Shown piece by piece: positions 18,242 to 28,328 of a stretch of DNA of 64,000 nucleotides. Each line of letters starts with the position of its first letter. Within the stretch, counting starts at the first letter, position 1. The stretch is from Betaproteobacteria bacterium (lineage in GTDB: Bacteria; Pseudomonadota; Gammaproteobacteria; Burkholderiales; Rhodocyclaceae): the NCBI GenBank assembly GCA_016703785.1, contig JADJBM010000010.1, positions 1-64,000 on the forward strand, given 5' to 3'. The notes beneath the pieces are model-generated. The model was not told where the DNA came from and did no database searches. It saw only the letters and a list, made by a program, of their open reading frames with translations. The position numbers and the translations under genes were made by a program.

Positions 18242-19129
18242 GTGAAACTAGTTGCAGCAGTCCTTCTGCTGTTTGCCCTCGCCATGCCGGCTGGAGCGTC
18301 CGAAGACAATGCGGCGGGGCTGGCTGCAGTGCACGAGCTTGGGCGCCTCAACGGGATATCTCTTGCCTGCGGTCAAAAGGATACGGCCGCATGGTTGAGA
18401 ATACTGATGATCAACCATGCGCCCAAGACCCGCACCTTTGGCGAAGCCTACGAGAAGGGTACGCAGGAAGCGTTCATCACCCACGGCCGCGGCACACCCT
18501 GCCCGACTTCCGCTGAACTGGCCGTCAGTCTGGAGGCGGTCACGCAGCGCCTGAAGACCACGTTGCCCTTGCCTGGTCAAATCCCCCAGGGGCATAGCCA
18601 GGTGGAATCTGTGCAAAATGCAATCGTTCCACGCTACCTCCTGCAGGATCCGAACGGCAGAGCGGTGACGAATGAGGATTTTCTCGGCCGCTTTCAACTG
18701 ATCACTTTCGGCTACACCTCCTGCCCGGATGTCTGCCCGACGACCCTGCTGGAGATGAAGGATGTGCTCAAGTCATTGGGTGACAAGGCCGCTCAACTGC
18801 AGCCGATCTTCATTACGGTCGATCCCGAGCGCGACAGTGCGCAGGTGCTGCGCGAGTACACTTCGGCCTTCGATCCCCGCATTCTTGGCCTGCGCGGTTC
18901 CGAGGCGCTGACGCGCCGGGCATCCGTCGAGTTCAAGGTGCGCTATGAGAAAGTGCGCGATCCCTCCGCGCCGACGGGCAGCTATACTGTCGACCACTCC
19001 GCCGGCATGATTCTCCTCGGCCCGGATGGCCGCGCCATCCTCCGCTTCGCCTACGCCACGCCGGCGAAGCAGATGGCAGACAGAATCGAGGCCCTGATGC
19101 AGGAAGGCGGACTGCGCCCGACGCGCTGA
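18242..19129 (+). CDS. SCO1/SenC family copper chaperone with an extra N-terminal domain
   Basis: The C-terminal 170 residues form a SCO thioredoxin-fold domain: copper-binding TSCPDVCPT near residue 159 and the distal His in VDHSAG near 250. SCO proteins deliver copper to the CuA site of cytochrome c oxidase or act as thiol-disulfide reductants. The first 110 residues after the signal peptide are not part of the usual SCO fold and hold their own two cysteines (LACGQ, TPCPT). I chose GTG 18242 because GAGGAG lies nine bases upstream and the signal peptide (LVAAVLLLFALAMPAGA) follows directly; ATG 18233 directly abuts that site. Confidence 0.85.
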   Translation: MKLVAAVLLLFALAMPAGASEDNAAGLAAVHELGRLNGISLACGQKDTAAWLRILMINHAPKTRTFGEAYEKGTQEAFITHGRGTPCPTSAELAVSLEAVTQRLKTTLPLPGQIPQGHSQVESVQNAIVPRYLLQDPNGRAVTNEDFLGRFQLITFGYTSCPDVCPTTLLEMKDVLKSLGDKAAQLQPIFITVDPERDSAQVLREYTSAFDPRILGLRGSEALTRRASVEFKVRYEKVRDPSAPTGSYTVDHSAGMILLGPDGRAILRFAYATPAKQMADRIEALMQEGGLRPTR

Positions 19130-19168
19130 CCCCGGGCCGTCGGCATCGCCGGGCGGCAGAAGGAATCC

Positions 19169-19858
19169 ATGATGCTGGCGGGCTTGCTGCTGTCGATATT
19201 CGGGCCGCTGCTGCTCCTGCTGCCAGTCGCTTTGCTGTACCTTGTTTTCAGAAAGGCCGGCATCGGTCCCCGGATGGGGCTGAGTGCCGACAACAGCCGG
19301 CTCTTGCATCTGGCGGCGGCCGTCGCACCAGTGTTGGGGGTCGTGCTGGCCACCTATTTGCCCGGCAGGCTGGAATTCGAGCGCCTATGCGACACGCTGG
19401 CCGAGCCGCGCATTCATGAGAAGGTGCGCGTCGATGGTTTTTTTCTGGACGACCTGACTGCCAACAGCTTCGGCCTGCGATATGTTGGCGAAGAAGGCTT
19501 TGCCTGGTTCGAGACGCACGATATCTACAAGCGCGGACAATTCGTGCGCTACCGCAAGGCGGGAGATCGGGTCGTCAGCGAACCGGTGGCCGCTCTGCAA
19601 GCGCGTCACGTGGTGAAGTCGGAGACTGACGTGAGAGGCAACACCATTCATGTCAGTCGGTTGTCCATCGCCGAGCGGGACAGCGGCAAGTTGCTGGCCG
19701 AGGCGCATTCGGTCATCTACCATGGCGGCCCGATGGGGATCGTGCTGGGCGTGAATGGCTTGAGCAGTTGCCCCGATCCGATCACGCCAGAGGGCAGCCG
19801 CCAGTTCAACCTGTACTATCACCTCGTGCGCGAAGTGCTGGGTCGGGGCGCTCCCTGA
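19169..19858 (+). CDS. hypothetical membrane-anchored protein
   Basis: I do not recognise this 229-residue protein. Two hydrophobic segments (residues about 3-27 and 46-66) suggest a membrane hairpin or anchor, followed by about 160 soluble residues rich in beta-type sequence with one Cys near the C-terminus (LSSCPDPI). It lies 40 bases after the SCO gene on the same strand and could be co-transcribed. It converges with the lipase gene. Confidence 0.65.
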   Translation: MMLAGLLLSIFGPLLLLLPVALLYLVFRKAGIGPRMGLSADNSRLLHLAAAVAPVLGVVLATYLPGRLEFERLCDTLAEPRIHEKVRVDGFFLDDLTANSFGLRYVGEEGFAWFETHDIYKRGQFVRYRKAGDRVVSEPVAALQARHVVKSETDVRGNTIHVSRLSIAERDSGKLLAEAHSVIYHGGPMGIVLGVNGLSSCPDPITPEGSRQFNLYYHLVREVLGRGAP

Positions 19859-19864
19859 CCGGCT

Positions 19865-21079
19865 TCAATCCTCCTCAAGCCACTGCCTGATCCGCGCGTA
19901 CACCACTTTCCGACTCAGCAGGTCGAGGTGACCCGTTTCGCTGGCGACCCACTGCCGGTCTTGCGGAAATGCCAGGTTGCGTTCGCGCTTCGCATGGCTG
20001 CCGAGTGCGCTCGCCAGCGGCACCAGTCCGTCGCCGAGCAACCGGTCCTTCAGATCGCCTGTCTGCTTGCCGGTGGTTGCGGCAATCGCATGGCACTTCA
20101 CGCCCTGCGGGAGCGGCAGCGTTTTGTGATGGCTGGCTGATCGCGCGAAGCGGTCGCGGCCGTGCCAGTCCTCGTCCAGCAGATAGCCGTGGCGCAGGTC
20201 CGTGATGCCGGCGCTGCGTATCTTGCCCAGGCGGGACAACGGCGCTGTGTAGGGGCTGAGTCCCAGCGCGATGTCGATCCAGTTGCCGCCGCGCTCCATT
20301 GGCGCACCGTGGTGCGGCGTGCCGAGGAATATGATTTTCTTCAGCCGCCGTGGCCAGGCGTGGCCCGCAGCCGTGCCGTAATGCCAGGCGCTACGTGTCA
20401 GCAGGCCGCCCATGCTGTGGCCAAGGATGTCCAGTTCCTCGACCGGGATTGGCCAGTTGGCGAGCAGGGATTCGAGCAGGTCGGCAAACTCGCGTCCATT
20501 CGTGGAGACATGCCGGCCGCTGTTGTAGTGCAGGTAAAGCGGCGTGAAACCGAGGTCGGCGGCCAGCGCGGCGCCGTGGTCGTGACCTTGCCGCTTCCAC
20601 TGCAGGTCGTTCATGCACAGGCCGTGTACCAGAACCAGCAGCTTGCCACCGGCCTTCGGCAGGGTGGCGGCCAGCGAAGACTTGTCCAGTTGCAGCGCAT
20701 GGCCGCTTTGGCGCAGGCGCATGCGGATGGCCATCGGATTGTTGTTGGCTTCAAGGTAATCGCCCAGCACGCCATTCAGCGCCGCCAGGACTGCCTCGCG
20801 CTCGGGTGAGGATTGCTTTTCGCCGAACAGGGGTGTCAGACGCCCCAGCACCGCATCAAGCCCTCCGCCCACCAGCCGCGTCACGCCACGGATGCTGCGA
20901 TAAACAAAACCTGTGATGCCGCGCGTGCGTCCAGCCGGCGCCTTGCCGAGGCGCGCCGGTGTGCTGGCGATGTTGTGATGCATTGCCTCGACCAGATCGG
21001 TGAGCCCGGCGACGGCGTCGATCGTCATCCGGCTGAAGCCGTGCAGGTCGGTGGGGTGGAGGTGGGCGGGCTTCGGCAT
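19865..21079 (-). CDS. alpha/beta hydrolase, lipase/esterase of the PGAP1-like type
   Basis: A 404-residue hydrolase with HGLCMND (oxyanion region) near residue 150 and the nucleophile elbow GHSMGG near 223, followed by FLGTPHHGAP, typical of GPI-inositol-deacylase-like and triacylglycerol lipases. The C-terminal ETGHLDLL probably carries the catalytic His. There is no signal peptide; the N-terminal 130 residues are a family-specific helical region. Substrate unknown; phospholipid or polyhydroxyalkanoate-related esters are possible but unproven. Confidence 0.82.
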   Translation of the reverse strand: MPKPAHLHPTDLHGFSRMTIDAVAGLTDLVEAMHHNIASTPARLGKAPAGRTRGITGFVYRSIRGVTRLVGGGLDAVLGRLTPLFGEKQSSPEREAVLAALNGVLGDYLEANNNPMAIRMRLRQSGHALQLDKSSLAATLPKAGGKLLVLVHGLCMNDLQWKRQGHDHGAALAADLGFTPLYLHYNSGRHVSTNGREFADLLESLLANWPIPVEELDILGHSMGGLLTRSAWHYGTAAGHAWPRRLKKIIFLGTPHHGAPMERGGNWIDIALGLSPYTAPLSRLGKIRSAGITDLRHGYLLDEDWHGRDRFARSASHHKTLPLPQGVKCHAIAATTGKQTGDLKDRLLGDGLVPLASALGSHAKRERNLAFPQDRQWVASETGHLDLLSRKVVYARIRQWLEED

Positions 21080-21215
21080 GGATTCGAACCGCTCGGCATC
21101 GCAGAGGGGTTCCGCTGTACTGACGGTTACATTCTATTGCATTTGCTTACAGCGCCGGCTATGGCGGCCGGCTAGCATGCGGGCGTCTCAATTACAGAAA
21201 CGAAAGGGCATGCAG

Positions 21216-21512
21216 ATGAAAAGTGCAATCCGGGCCGCCCTGGCCGCCGCCCTTGGCGTTATGGCCATGGCGGCATCGACGGGGGCGCTCGCGCATGAAC
21301 GCGGCAAGCACGAGCGGCATGGCAGCCACCAAGGACACGGATGGGGACATGCCAAGCATGCGCACCACGCTTACCACCATCATGAAGTTTATCGCCAGCG
21401 GATCGTCTTCCATCAGCCGCCGCCGGTGATCTACGAACATCGAGCCTACTATGACCCGCCCGCCATCGTCATCGGTGTCGACATTCCACCGCTGGTGATT
21501 CGGTTGCGTTGA
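21216..21512 (+). CDS. small exported His-rich protein
   Basis: A 98-residue protein with a clear signal peptide (AALAAALGVMAMAASTGALA) and a mature part beginning with a His/Gly/Lys-rich stretch (about 14 His in 40 residues), then a proline- and valine-rich tail (DIPPLVIRLR). This resembles small periplasmic proteins that bind divalent metals, but no metal transporter is adjacent. AAAGGG lies seven bases before ATG 21216, which is preferred over ATG 21210. It is divergent from the lipase gene. Confidence 0.7.
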   Translation: MKSAIRAALAAALGVMAMAASTGALAHERGKHERHGSHQGHGWGHAKHAHHAYHHHEVYRQRIVFHQPPPVIYEHRAYYDPPAIVIGVDIPPLVIRLR

Positions 21513-21533
21513 GCGGCAGTGGCGATCGAGGGA

Positions 21534-21836
21534 TCAGACTTCAGCCGTTCCTTGCAGATCGAGGATGGCGATGGCGCTCTCGCTGACGCTGACTTTGGCA
21601 TCGAAGCGGAATCCGCCGCCGCAGAAATTCTTCAGGCAGTACAGGCCCGGGCTGAGCAGGTCGAAAACATGGCTGCCGGTGCCGTCGGCTCTTTTGGGAT
21701 TGAGCCGTTGCTTGGGGCTGTCTTCGTCAGGACGAAAATAGACCTCGGGCAATTCCTTGCATTTGTCGCACGCGATCGACCAGAAATATTCCCGGTTGAG
21801 AATGGCCGAGCCGATCTTCACATGATTCATCAGCAT
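21534..21836 (-). CDS. hypothetical protein with paired cysteines
   Basis: About 100 residues, no signal peptide, with CDKC near residue 25 and a later CLKNFCGGG, a pattern that could bind a metal. The opposite-strand frame over the same bases looks like a mirror of it and lacks protein-like features. It converges with the His-rich gene. I do not recognise the family and the start is uncertain (ATG 21836, ATG 21830 or TTG 21851). Confidence 0.5.
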   Translation of the reverse strand: MLMNHVKIGSAILNREYFWSIACDKCKELPEVYFRPDEDSPKQRLNPKRADGTGSHVFDLLSPGLYCLKNFCGGGFRFDAKVSVSESAIAILDLQGTAEV

Positions 21837-22042
21837 CAAAGTCGTTTCCAAAATTCATCATTCACCTTCTTCTTGTTCTTCGGACGCCATTATCGATATA
21901 TCCCAGCGTATGGCGGGGTACTTTGTCACAGGTGGGGATTCAATCTTTGATTCAACGCAACAAGCAATTCATTCGCCTCTTGAAGCGCCCGGCTTTCCGG
22001 CGTGTATGATTTCAGCTTCAACAGTTAAACGAACTTGAAACC

Positions 22043-22675
22043 ATGCCTGATTGCTCCGATCACGCTTCTCGCGAAAGTGCCGGCATCGGCATCCCGCGCC
22101 AGAATGCTTTCGACGCTGTGGCCTTCGAGCAGGCGGTGAGCGATCTGCTCGCCGCCTGCGGTATCGCGCCTGACATGCAGCACATGGGCCGCACGGCGGA
22201 GCGGGTACGCACGCTGTGGCAGAAGCGCCTGCTTGGTGGCTACGACATGGATCCCGCCGAGGCGCTGGGCGAAGGCTTCGAGGATGTGCGAAGCGACATG
22301 GTGGTGGTGCGCGGCATCGCCGTGCATGGCGTCTGCCCGCACCACCTCGTGCCTTTCCGCGGCGTGGCGCATGTCGCCTATCTGCCAGGCGGACGCCTGC
22401 ACGGCTTCGGCCGCATCGCCCGCATGGTCGATGCCATCGGCCACCGCTTCACCTACCAGGAGTGGATGACGCGCGACATCGCCGAGGCGCTGGTGACGCA
22501 TGGCAAGGCGGCCGGCGGCGCCTGCGTCGTCGAGGCCGAGCAACTGTGCCTGTTGCTGGGCGAGGACCGGCGCGGCGACGAGCGCGTGGTGACGCAAGCT
22601 TTCACCGGCGCCTTCGAGCAATCGGACCAGTTGCGCACGGAGTTCCTGCGCGCCATCGGCGGGAGGATTCAGTGA
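22043..22675 (+). CDS. folE: GTP cyclohydrolase I
   Basis: FolE converts GTP to 7,8-dihydroneopterin triphosphate, the first step of tetrahydrofolate synthesis. The zinc and active-site segment GVCPHHLVPFRGVAHVAYLP lies near residues 94-113, followed by GFGRIARMVD and the second zinc Cys in EAEQLCLLLGED. CPHH replaces the more common CEHH. Length 210 is normal. Its stop overlaps the GTG of the next gene (GTGA), so the two are translationally coupled. Confidence 0.92.
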   Translation: MPDCSDHASRESAGIGIPRQNAFDAVAFEQAVSDLLAACGIAPDMQHMGRTAERVRTLWQKRLLGGYDMDPAEALGEGFEDVRSDMVVVRGIAVHGVCPHHLVPFRGVAHVAYLPGGRLHGFGRIARMVDAIGHRFTYQEWMTRDIAEALVTHGKAAGGACVVEAEQLCLLLGEDRRGDERVVTQAFTGAFEQSDQLRTEFLRAIGGRIQ

Positions 22676-23526
22676 GCAACTTTACGCGGCAGGTGGTTCC
22701 GGTCGGCGAGCATCTGCACATCGTCGCCCGCTTCTTCGCGCCGGCGGGCGAACCCAGGGCTGCGGTGCTGGTCGTGCCGGCCATGGGCGTCACACAGGCT
22801 TACTACGCGCCGTTCGCGCAGTGGCTGGCTGCGCAGGGTTTTCTGGTGGCGACCTTCGATTATCGTGGTGTCGGCCAGTCGCGCCACGGCAGCCTGCGCA
22901 AGGTGTCGACCGACATCCTCGACTGGGCGCGGCTGGATTGCGCGGCGATGATCGACGCCCTCGCGGCACAGGCGCCGGACAAACCGCTCCACTGGATTGG
23001 CCACAGCCTGGGCGGGCAGATCCTGCCCTTCGTGCCGAACCGCGAGCGGGTGTCGCGCGTGGTGACGGTCGCCACCGGAAGCGGCTACTGGCGCGAAAAC
23101 ACGGCGGCTTTGCGCCGCACGTCATGGTGGCTGTGGTTCGTCGCGGCCCCGCTATCGGTGCGCCTGTTCGGCTATTTTCCCGGCAAGCGCCTGCGCAAGG
23201 TGGGCGATCTGCCGCGCGGCGTGATGGAACAGTGGCGGCGCTGGTGCCTCAACCCGGAATACGCCGTCGGCGTCGAGGGCGAGTCGGCCCGCGCCTTGTA
23301 TGCAGCCGTGCAAACGCCGATCGTCTCGCTGTCCTTCACCGACGACGAGTACATGTCGCAGCGCAACACCGAGGCCATCCACGGCCAGTACGTCAATGCG
23401 TCGCGTACGCTGAAGCGCATCGCGCCGAAGGAAATCGGCGAGAAGCGCATCGGGCATTTCGGCTTCTTCAAGTCGAAGTACGAACACTCGCTATGGCGTA
23501 CCCACCTGCTGCCAGAACTGTCATAG
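22672..23526 (+). CDS. alpha/beta hydrolase (serine aminopeptidase-like)
   Basis: A 284-residue alpha/beta hydrolase: FDYRGVGQSRHG near residue 61, the nucleophile elbow GHSLGG near 108 and a C-terminal His in RIGHFGFFK near 262. No signal peptide. The GTG start overlaps the folE stop by four bases. A folate-related role is suggested only by this position; the substrate is unknown. Its last six bases overlap, tail to tail, the stop of the CDGSH gene on the other strand. Confidence 0.8.
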   Translation: MSNFTRQVVPVGEHLHIVARFFAPAGEPRAAVLVVPAMGVTQAYYAPFAQWLAAQGFLVATFDYRGVGQSRHGSLRKVSTDILDWARLDCAAMIDALAAQAPDKPLHWIGHSLGGQILPFVPNRERVSRVVTVATGSGYWRENTAALRRTSWWLWFVAAPLSVRLFGYFPGKRLRKVGDLPRGVMEQWRRWCLNPEYAVGVEGESARALYAAVQTPIVSLSFTDDEYMSQRNTEAIHGQYVNASRTLKRIAPKEIGEKRIGHFGFFKSKYEHSLWRTHLLPELS

Positions 23527-23760
23527 CTTCTTGTGCGAGCCGTCGCACAGCGGCTTTTGCGCCGAGTGCTTGCAGCCGCAGAACCACACCTTTTCCGATT
23601 TCGTTGCCTTGAATTCGACCGGCGTAAACGGCCCGCCCTTGTGCGAGCCGTCGCAGAAGGGCTGGGTTTTGCTTTTACCGCAGGCGCACCACCAGTAGCT
23701 TTTGCCGGCCTCGACTTCGGCGGGATAGGGGGCTTTCTGGGGGATATCGGGGTTGTTCAT
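23521..23760 (-). CDS. double CDGSH iron-sulfur domain protein
   Basis: A 79-residue protein with two copies of the mitoNEET-type cluster motif: CACGKSKTQPFCDGSH near residue 25 and CGCKHSAQKPLCDGSHK near 61. Each motif (C-x-C ... C-x3-H) binds a [2Fe-2S] cluster through three Cys and one His, allowing redox or cluster-transfer roles. No membrane segment. Start ATG 23760. It is divergent from the TusE-like gene, about 110 bases apart. Confidence 0.9.
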   Translation of the reverse strand: MNNPDIPQKAPYPAEVEAGKSYWWCACGKSKTQPFCDGSHKGGPFTPVEFKATKSEKVWFCGCKHSAQKPLCDGSHKKL

Positions 23761-23872
23761 GTTGGCTCTCCACTTTGATGGGGGTATCAGGATGTTCGTT
23801 TGACATTGAATAATACCTGACTAATAATATCAAGTATAAAGAAAACCCCAATCCCGACAGAGAGAAAATATC

Positions 23873-24202
23873 ATGATCGTCATCAACGGCAAGGAAATCG
23901 AAACCGACGCGGAAGGCTATCTGGCGCAGCTCGACGATTGGTCCGAGGACATCGCCAGCCATCTGGCCGAGAAGGACAACCTCCAGCTCACGGAAGACCA
24001 CTGGAAACTGCTCAACTGGATCCGCGGCTACTACCTGGAGAACGGCACGGCGCCGAACCTGCGCATCATGCAGAAGCTGCTCAAGGATGAGCTGGGCGAG
24101 GAGTGGTCAGACAAGCGGCGCCTGTTCGACCTTTTCCCCTATGGCCCGGCCAAGCAGGGCGCGCGCTATGCCGGCATGCCGAAACCGACCGGTTGCGTCT
24201 GA
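23873..24202 (+). CDS. TusE/DsrC/DsvC-family sulfur relay protein
   Basis: A 109-residue sulfur carrier. The C-terminal arm reads KPTGCV with the penultimate-position Cys that carries persulfide, and the preceding LFPYGPAKQGARYAGMPKP is the family signature. The second Cys of true DsrC (11 residues upstream) is absent, so it fits TusE of the tRNA 2-thiouridine relay, or a DsrC-like carrier with one Cys, better than dissimilatory DsrC. No tusBCD or dsr genes are near. Confidence 0.88.
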   Translation: MIVINGKEIETDAEGYLAQLDDWSEDIASHLAEKDNLQLTEDHWKLLNWIRGYYLENGTAPNLRIMQKLLKDELGEEWSDKRRLFDLFPYGPAKQGARYAGMPKPTGCV

Positions 24203-24318
24203 TGCTAGGCGTGGAGATCGACCGCTTCCACAGCGCGCAAACGGAAGGATTCCTGCGCCGCTTCATCGATGGTGTTGTACAGCGCCACACCATGAAACTG
24301 GCAGGCCAGACGGCCTGA
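24202..24318 (+). CDS. possible 38-residue reading frame coupled to the TusE-like gene
   Basis: ATG at 24202 shares its A with the TGA of the preceding gene, the arrangement seen in translational coupling. The product (MLGVEIDRFHSAQTEGFLRR, then 18 more residues) has no recognised motif. It ends two bases before the yaeQ stop on the other strand. It may be a chance frame. Confidence 0.25.
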   Translation: MLGVEIDRFHSAQTEGFLRRFIDGVVQRHTMKLAGQTA

Positions 24319-24319
24319 C

Positions 24320-24865
24320 TCAGCCAGCGTCCTTCAGCTTCAACGGTTCGATGTGGACGGTGTTCTCGCCGTCAGTCAGCCAGGCGTGACCATCCTGAAT
24401 GGTGCATTGCAGGCTCATGTTGCGGTTAGCCAGCGCAGCGAGTGACTGCGAGGTGGCACTCGGCAGATTGCTTAACGTGAGATTGCGCAGGCGTTCCAGC
24501 TTGTCGCGGTTCTGGCCCCACCACAGGTCGGCGCCGCGTCCGCCGTAAGTCAACACCACCACACGACTCGCCTTTCCGCAGGCTTTACGGATTTCCCGTT
24601 CGTCGGGCAGGCCGACTTCAATCCACAACTCGACTGCGCCGGTGAGATCCTTCAGCCAGAGCGCTGGCTCATCATCCGTCGACAACCCGCGGCCGAATTC
24701 CAGGCGCTCTTCGGCATAGAGCGCAAAGGCCAGCAGACGCACCATCATGCGTTCGTCCGTCTCGGACGGATGGCGTGCGAGGGTGAGGACATGGCTCTGG
24801 TAGTAGTTGCGGTCCATGTCCGCGATCTGCAGATCCGCCTTGAAGATGGTTGCCTTGAGGGCCAT
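24320..24865 (-). CDS. YaeQ family protein
   Basis: A 181-residue member of the YaeQ family, recognised by MALKATIFKADLQIADMDRN, HPSETDERMMVRLLAFALYA and the AELWIEVGLPDEREIRKA-type segment. YaeQ has a PD-(D/E)XK nuclease-like fold; its biological role is not settled (early claims about RfaH compensation were not supported). It is the third gene behind lrgA and lrgB on the minus strand, with two bases between it and lrgB, so likely in that operon. Confidence 0.9.
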   Translation of the reverse strand: MALKATIFKADLQIADMDRNYYQSHVLTLARHPSETDERMMVRLLAFALYAEERLEFGRGLSTDDEPALWLKDLTGAVELWIEVGLPDEREIRKACGKASRVVVLTYGGRGADLWWGQNRDKLERLRNLTLSNLPSATSQSLAALANRNMSLQCTIQDGHAWLTDGENTVHIEPLKLKDAG

Positions 24866-24867
24866 GG

Positions 24868-25605
24868 TTATTGGATCCAGCGAATGAGGAACGGCAGAAA
24901 CAGCGGCACCAACAGGGCCGTCATCAGGGCATTGAGACCCATCGCCAGGCCGGAAAAAGCGCCGGCCTGCTCGCTCACCTGGAAGGCGCGTGCAGTGCCG
25001 ATGCCGTGCGAGGCAACGCCGATGGCGAAACCGCGTACGGCGTGGTCGGTGATGCCAAGCAACTGGTAAACGTATTTCGCCGAGACGGCGCCTAGGATGC
25101 CGGTGGCGATGACGAGCACGGCGGTCAGTGACGGCAGGCCGCCAATGCGCTCGGCGATGCCCATGGCGATGGGCGTGGTGACCGATTTCGGCGCGAGCGA
25201 AAGCAGCGAGGCTTCGCTCGCGCCGAATAGCTTGCCGATGAATACGGCACTGAGCATGGCCGTGAGGGAACCGATCGCCAACGCAGCCAACAGCGGCATG
25301 GCCATGGCACGCAGCCGCGCCAACTGGGCGTAGAGCGGGATGGCCAGCGCCACGGTGGCCGGGCCGAGCAGGAAGTGCACGAATTGCGCACCATCGAAAT
25401 ACGTCGCATAGGGTGTACCGGTGAGCTGGAGCAGCAGCACCAGTGCGGCCACGGCGATCAGCACCGGATTGGCGAGCGGATGGAAATTCGCGCGTCGGGA
25501 GAGCCAGAAGGCACCTTGATAGGCGAGCAGCGTGACGGTCAGTCCGAGCAGCGGCGAGGTGGAGAGGTAGACCCAGATTTCGGCGAATTGCGCGCGAGCG
25601 GGCAT
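24868..25605 (-). CDS. LrgB/CidB family membrane protein
   Basis: A 245-residue inner-membrane protein with about six to seven hydrophobic segments and family sequences HFLLGPATVALAIPLY near residue 82, SLAPKSVTTPIAMGIAE near 141 and GIASHGIGTARAF-type near 192. LrgB works with LrgA as a holin/antiholin-like pair affecting murein hydrolase activity, or, in some bacteria, in pyruvate or glycolate transport. It is four bases downstream of lrgA. Confidence 0.88.
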   Translation of the reverse strand: MPARAQFAEIWVYLSTSPLLGLTVTLLAYQGAFWLSRRANFHPLANPVLIAVAALVLLLQLTGTPYATYFDGAQFVHFLLGPATVALAIPLYAQLARLRAMAMPLLAALAIGSLTAMLSAVFIGKLFGASEASLLSLAPKSVTTPIAMGIAERIGGLPSLTAVLVIATGILGAVSAKYVYQLLGITDHAVRGFAIGVASHGIGTARAFQVSEQAGAFSGLAMGLNALMTALLVPLFLPFLIRWIQ

Positions 25606-25609
25606 GGCG

Positions 25610-25963
25610 CTACTCCCCTTGGCGGCCAGCTCGCCGCGACAGGGCGCGCAGGACGAGGGCGGTGACGGCGATGGTCAGCACTGTGCTGCCGACGAGTGAA
25701 GCCGACAGCGCCAGCCATTCATCGCCCACGCGGCGGAAGTGCAGCATGACGCCGACGCCAGCCGGCACGAACAGCAGCGACAGGTGTTGCAGCAGGTTCT
25801 GCGCGGTGTCGCGCAGTTCGGCGGACGGCCCGCCGCGCAGCGCCAGCGCGGCGAACAGCAGCGCCATGCCGATCACCGGCCCCGGGATCGGCAGCGCGAA
25901 CAACTGGGCGAGGACTTCGCCGATGAGCTGAAATACCAGCAGCAGGGTGAGGGCGCCGAGCAT
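25610..25963 (-). CDS. LrgA/CidA family membrane protein
   Basis: A 117-residue protein with four hydrophobic helices and the family core ALPIPGPVIGMALLF near residue 22. Partner of LrgB. In the Arabidopsis and some bacterial homologues the pair transports glycolate/glycerate or pyruvate; sitting just after a glyoxylate operon (aceB, HAD, hyi) makes an organic-acid transport role worth considering. ATG 25963 gives the standard start. Confidence 0.85.
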   Translation of the reverse strand: MLGALTLLLVFQLIGEVLAQLFALPIPGPVIGMALLFAALALRGGPSAELRDTAQNLLQHLSLLFVPAGVGVMLHFRRVGDEWLALSASLVGSTVLTIAVTALVLRALSRRAGRQGE

Positions 25964-25979
25964 GATGCGTCTCCCAGAT

Positions 25980-26003
25980 AAAAACGGCGGCCAAGGGCCG
26001 CCG
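25980..26003 (-). terminator. rho-independent terminator after aceB
   Basis: CGGCGGCC and GGCCGCCG arms with an AAG loop, followed on the minus strand by five T. It ends the hyi-HAD-aceB operon and separates it from lrgAB. Confidence 0.85.
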
Positions 26004-26025
26004 CGCCGTGTCGTGGGGGCTGACT

Positions 26026-26027
<2 letters not shown>
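26004..26027 (+). repeat. dispersed motif copy C (CGCCGT-N9-RCTGACTTT)
   Basis: CGCCGT at 26004-26009 and GCTGACTTT at 26019-26027. It overlaps the stop codon of aceB (minus strand) and abuts the aceB terminator hairpin. Confidence 0.7.
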
Positions 26028-27620
<1,593 letters not shown>

Positions 27621-27624
<4 letters not shown>

Positions 27625-28328
27625 GATGGCTCCTTGGTTGAATTTTTGACCGAATCTTTCACATAGGTGACCACATCGGTCAGCAGCCGGCCCTGGGCGG
27701 TGGGTGTCACGCCGAGTTCCTCGAGGGGCTGGCCGCTGCGATTGATCCAGAAGGTCGTATAGCCGAACCAGGTGGCGCCGAGGGCGTCCCAGCAGTTCGA
27801 CGACACGAAGAGAATCTCCCTCGTGGGGAGCTTGAAGGCGTCCGGCCCGAGCTGGTAGGCCTCGGGCGCGGTCTTGTACTTCTTGACCGATTCGACCGAC
27901 AGCAGGTGGTCGAACAGGCCGCTCATGCCGGCGCTTTTGACGGCGATGTCGAGCATCTCGGGTGTGCCGTTGGAGAGGATCGCCAGCGGCAGGCCGAGCG
28001 CCTTGAGTTCCTTCAGGGCGCTCAGGTTTTCGGGAAAGGCGGAGAGGCAGGCGTACTGGCTCATCAGGCGCTTGCGGGCGTCAGCAGTGAGATCGAGCCC
28101 GAGCTTGCGCGCCGAGAACACGAGTGCGTCTTCCGTCAATTGCCAGAACGGGATGTAGCGATCCGACAGGGTGCGCACGCGCGTGTAGGCGATCTGCGTA
28201 TCGCGCCACTGCGCAGCCAGTTCCGCGCCCTTGCCGGGGAAAAACTGCTCGGCCAGGGCGCCGACGGAATACACGTCGAATAGCGTGCCGTAGGCGTCGA
28301 AGGCGATGGCGCGGATGGGTGTGGTCAT
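27621..28328 (-). CDS. haloacid dehalogenase type II (L-2-haloacid dehalogenase-like)
   Basis: A 235-residue HAD-superfamily hydrolase. Motif I is FDAYGTLFD near residue 9 (nucleophilic Asp), motif II LSNGT near 118, the catalytic Lys KKYKTAPEAY near 150 and motif III SSNCWDALGA near 176, the L-2-haloacid dehalogenase subtype. Such enzymes convert 2-haloacids to 2-hydroxyacids, for example chloroacetate to glycolate. Its place between hyi and aceB fits glycolate/glyoxylate metabolism, though the natural substrate may be a phosphate ester. Overlaps both neighbours by four bases. Confidence 0.85.

Noticed and set aside
21078..21130. tRNA-like T-arm (GATTCGAACC on the plus strand)
   Set aside because: The flanking bases do not form an acceptor stem, anticodon arm or 5-bp T stem, so the match to a T-loop is chance.
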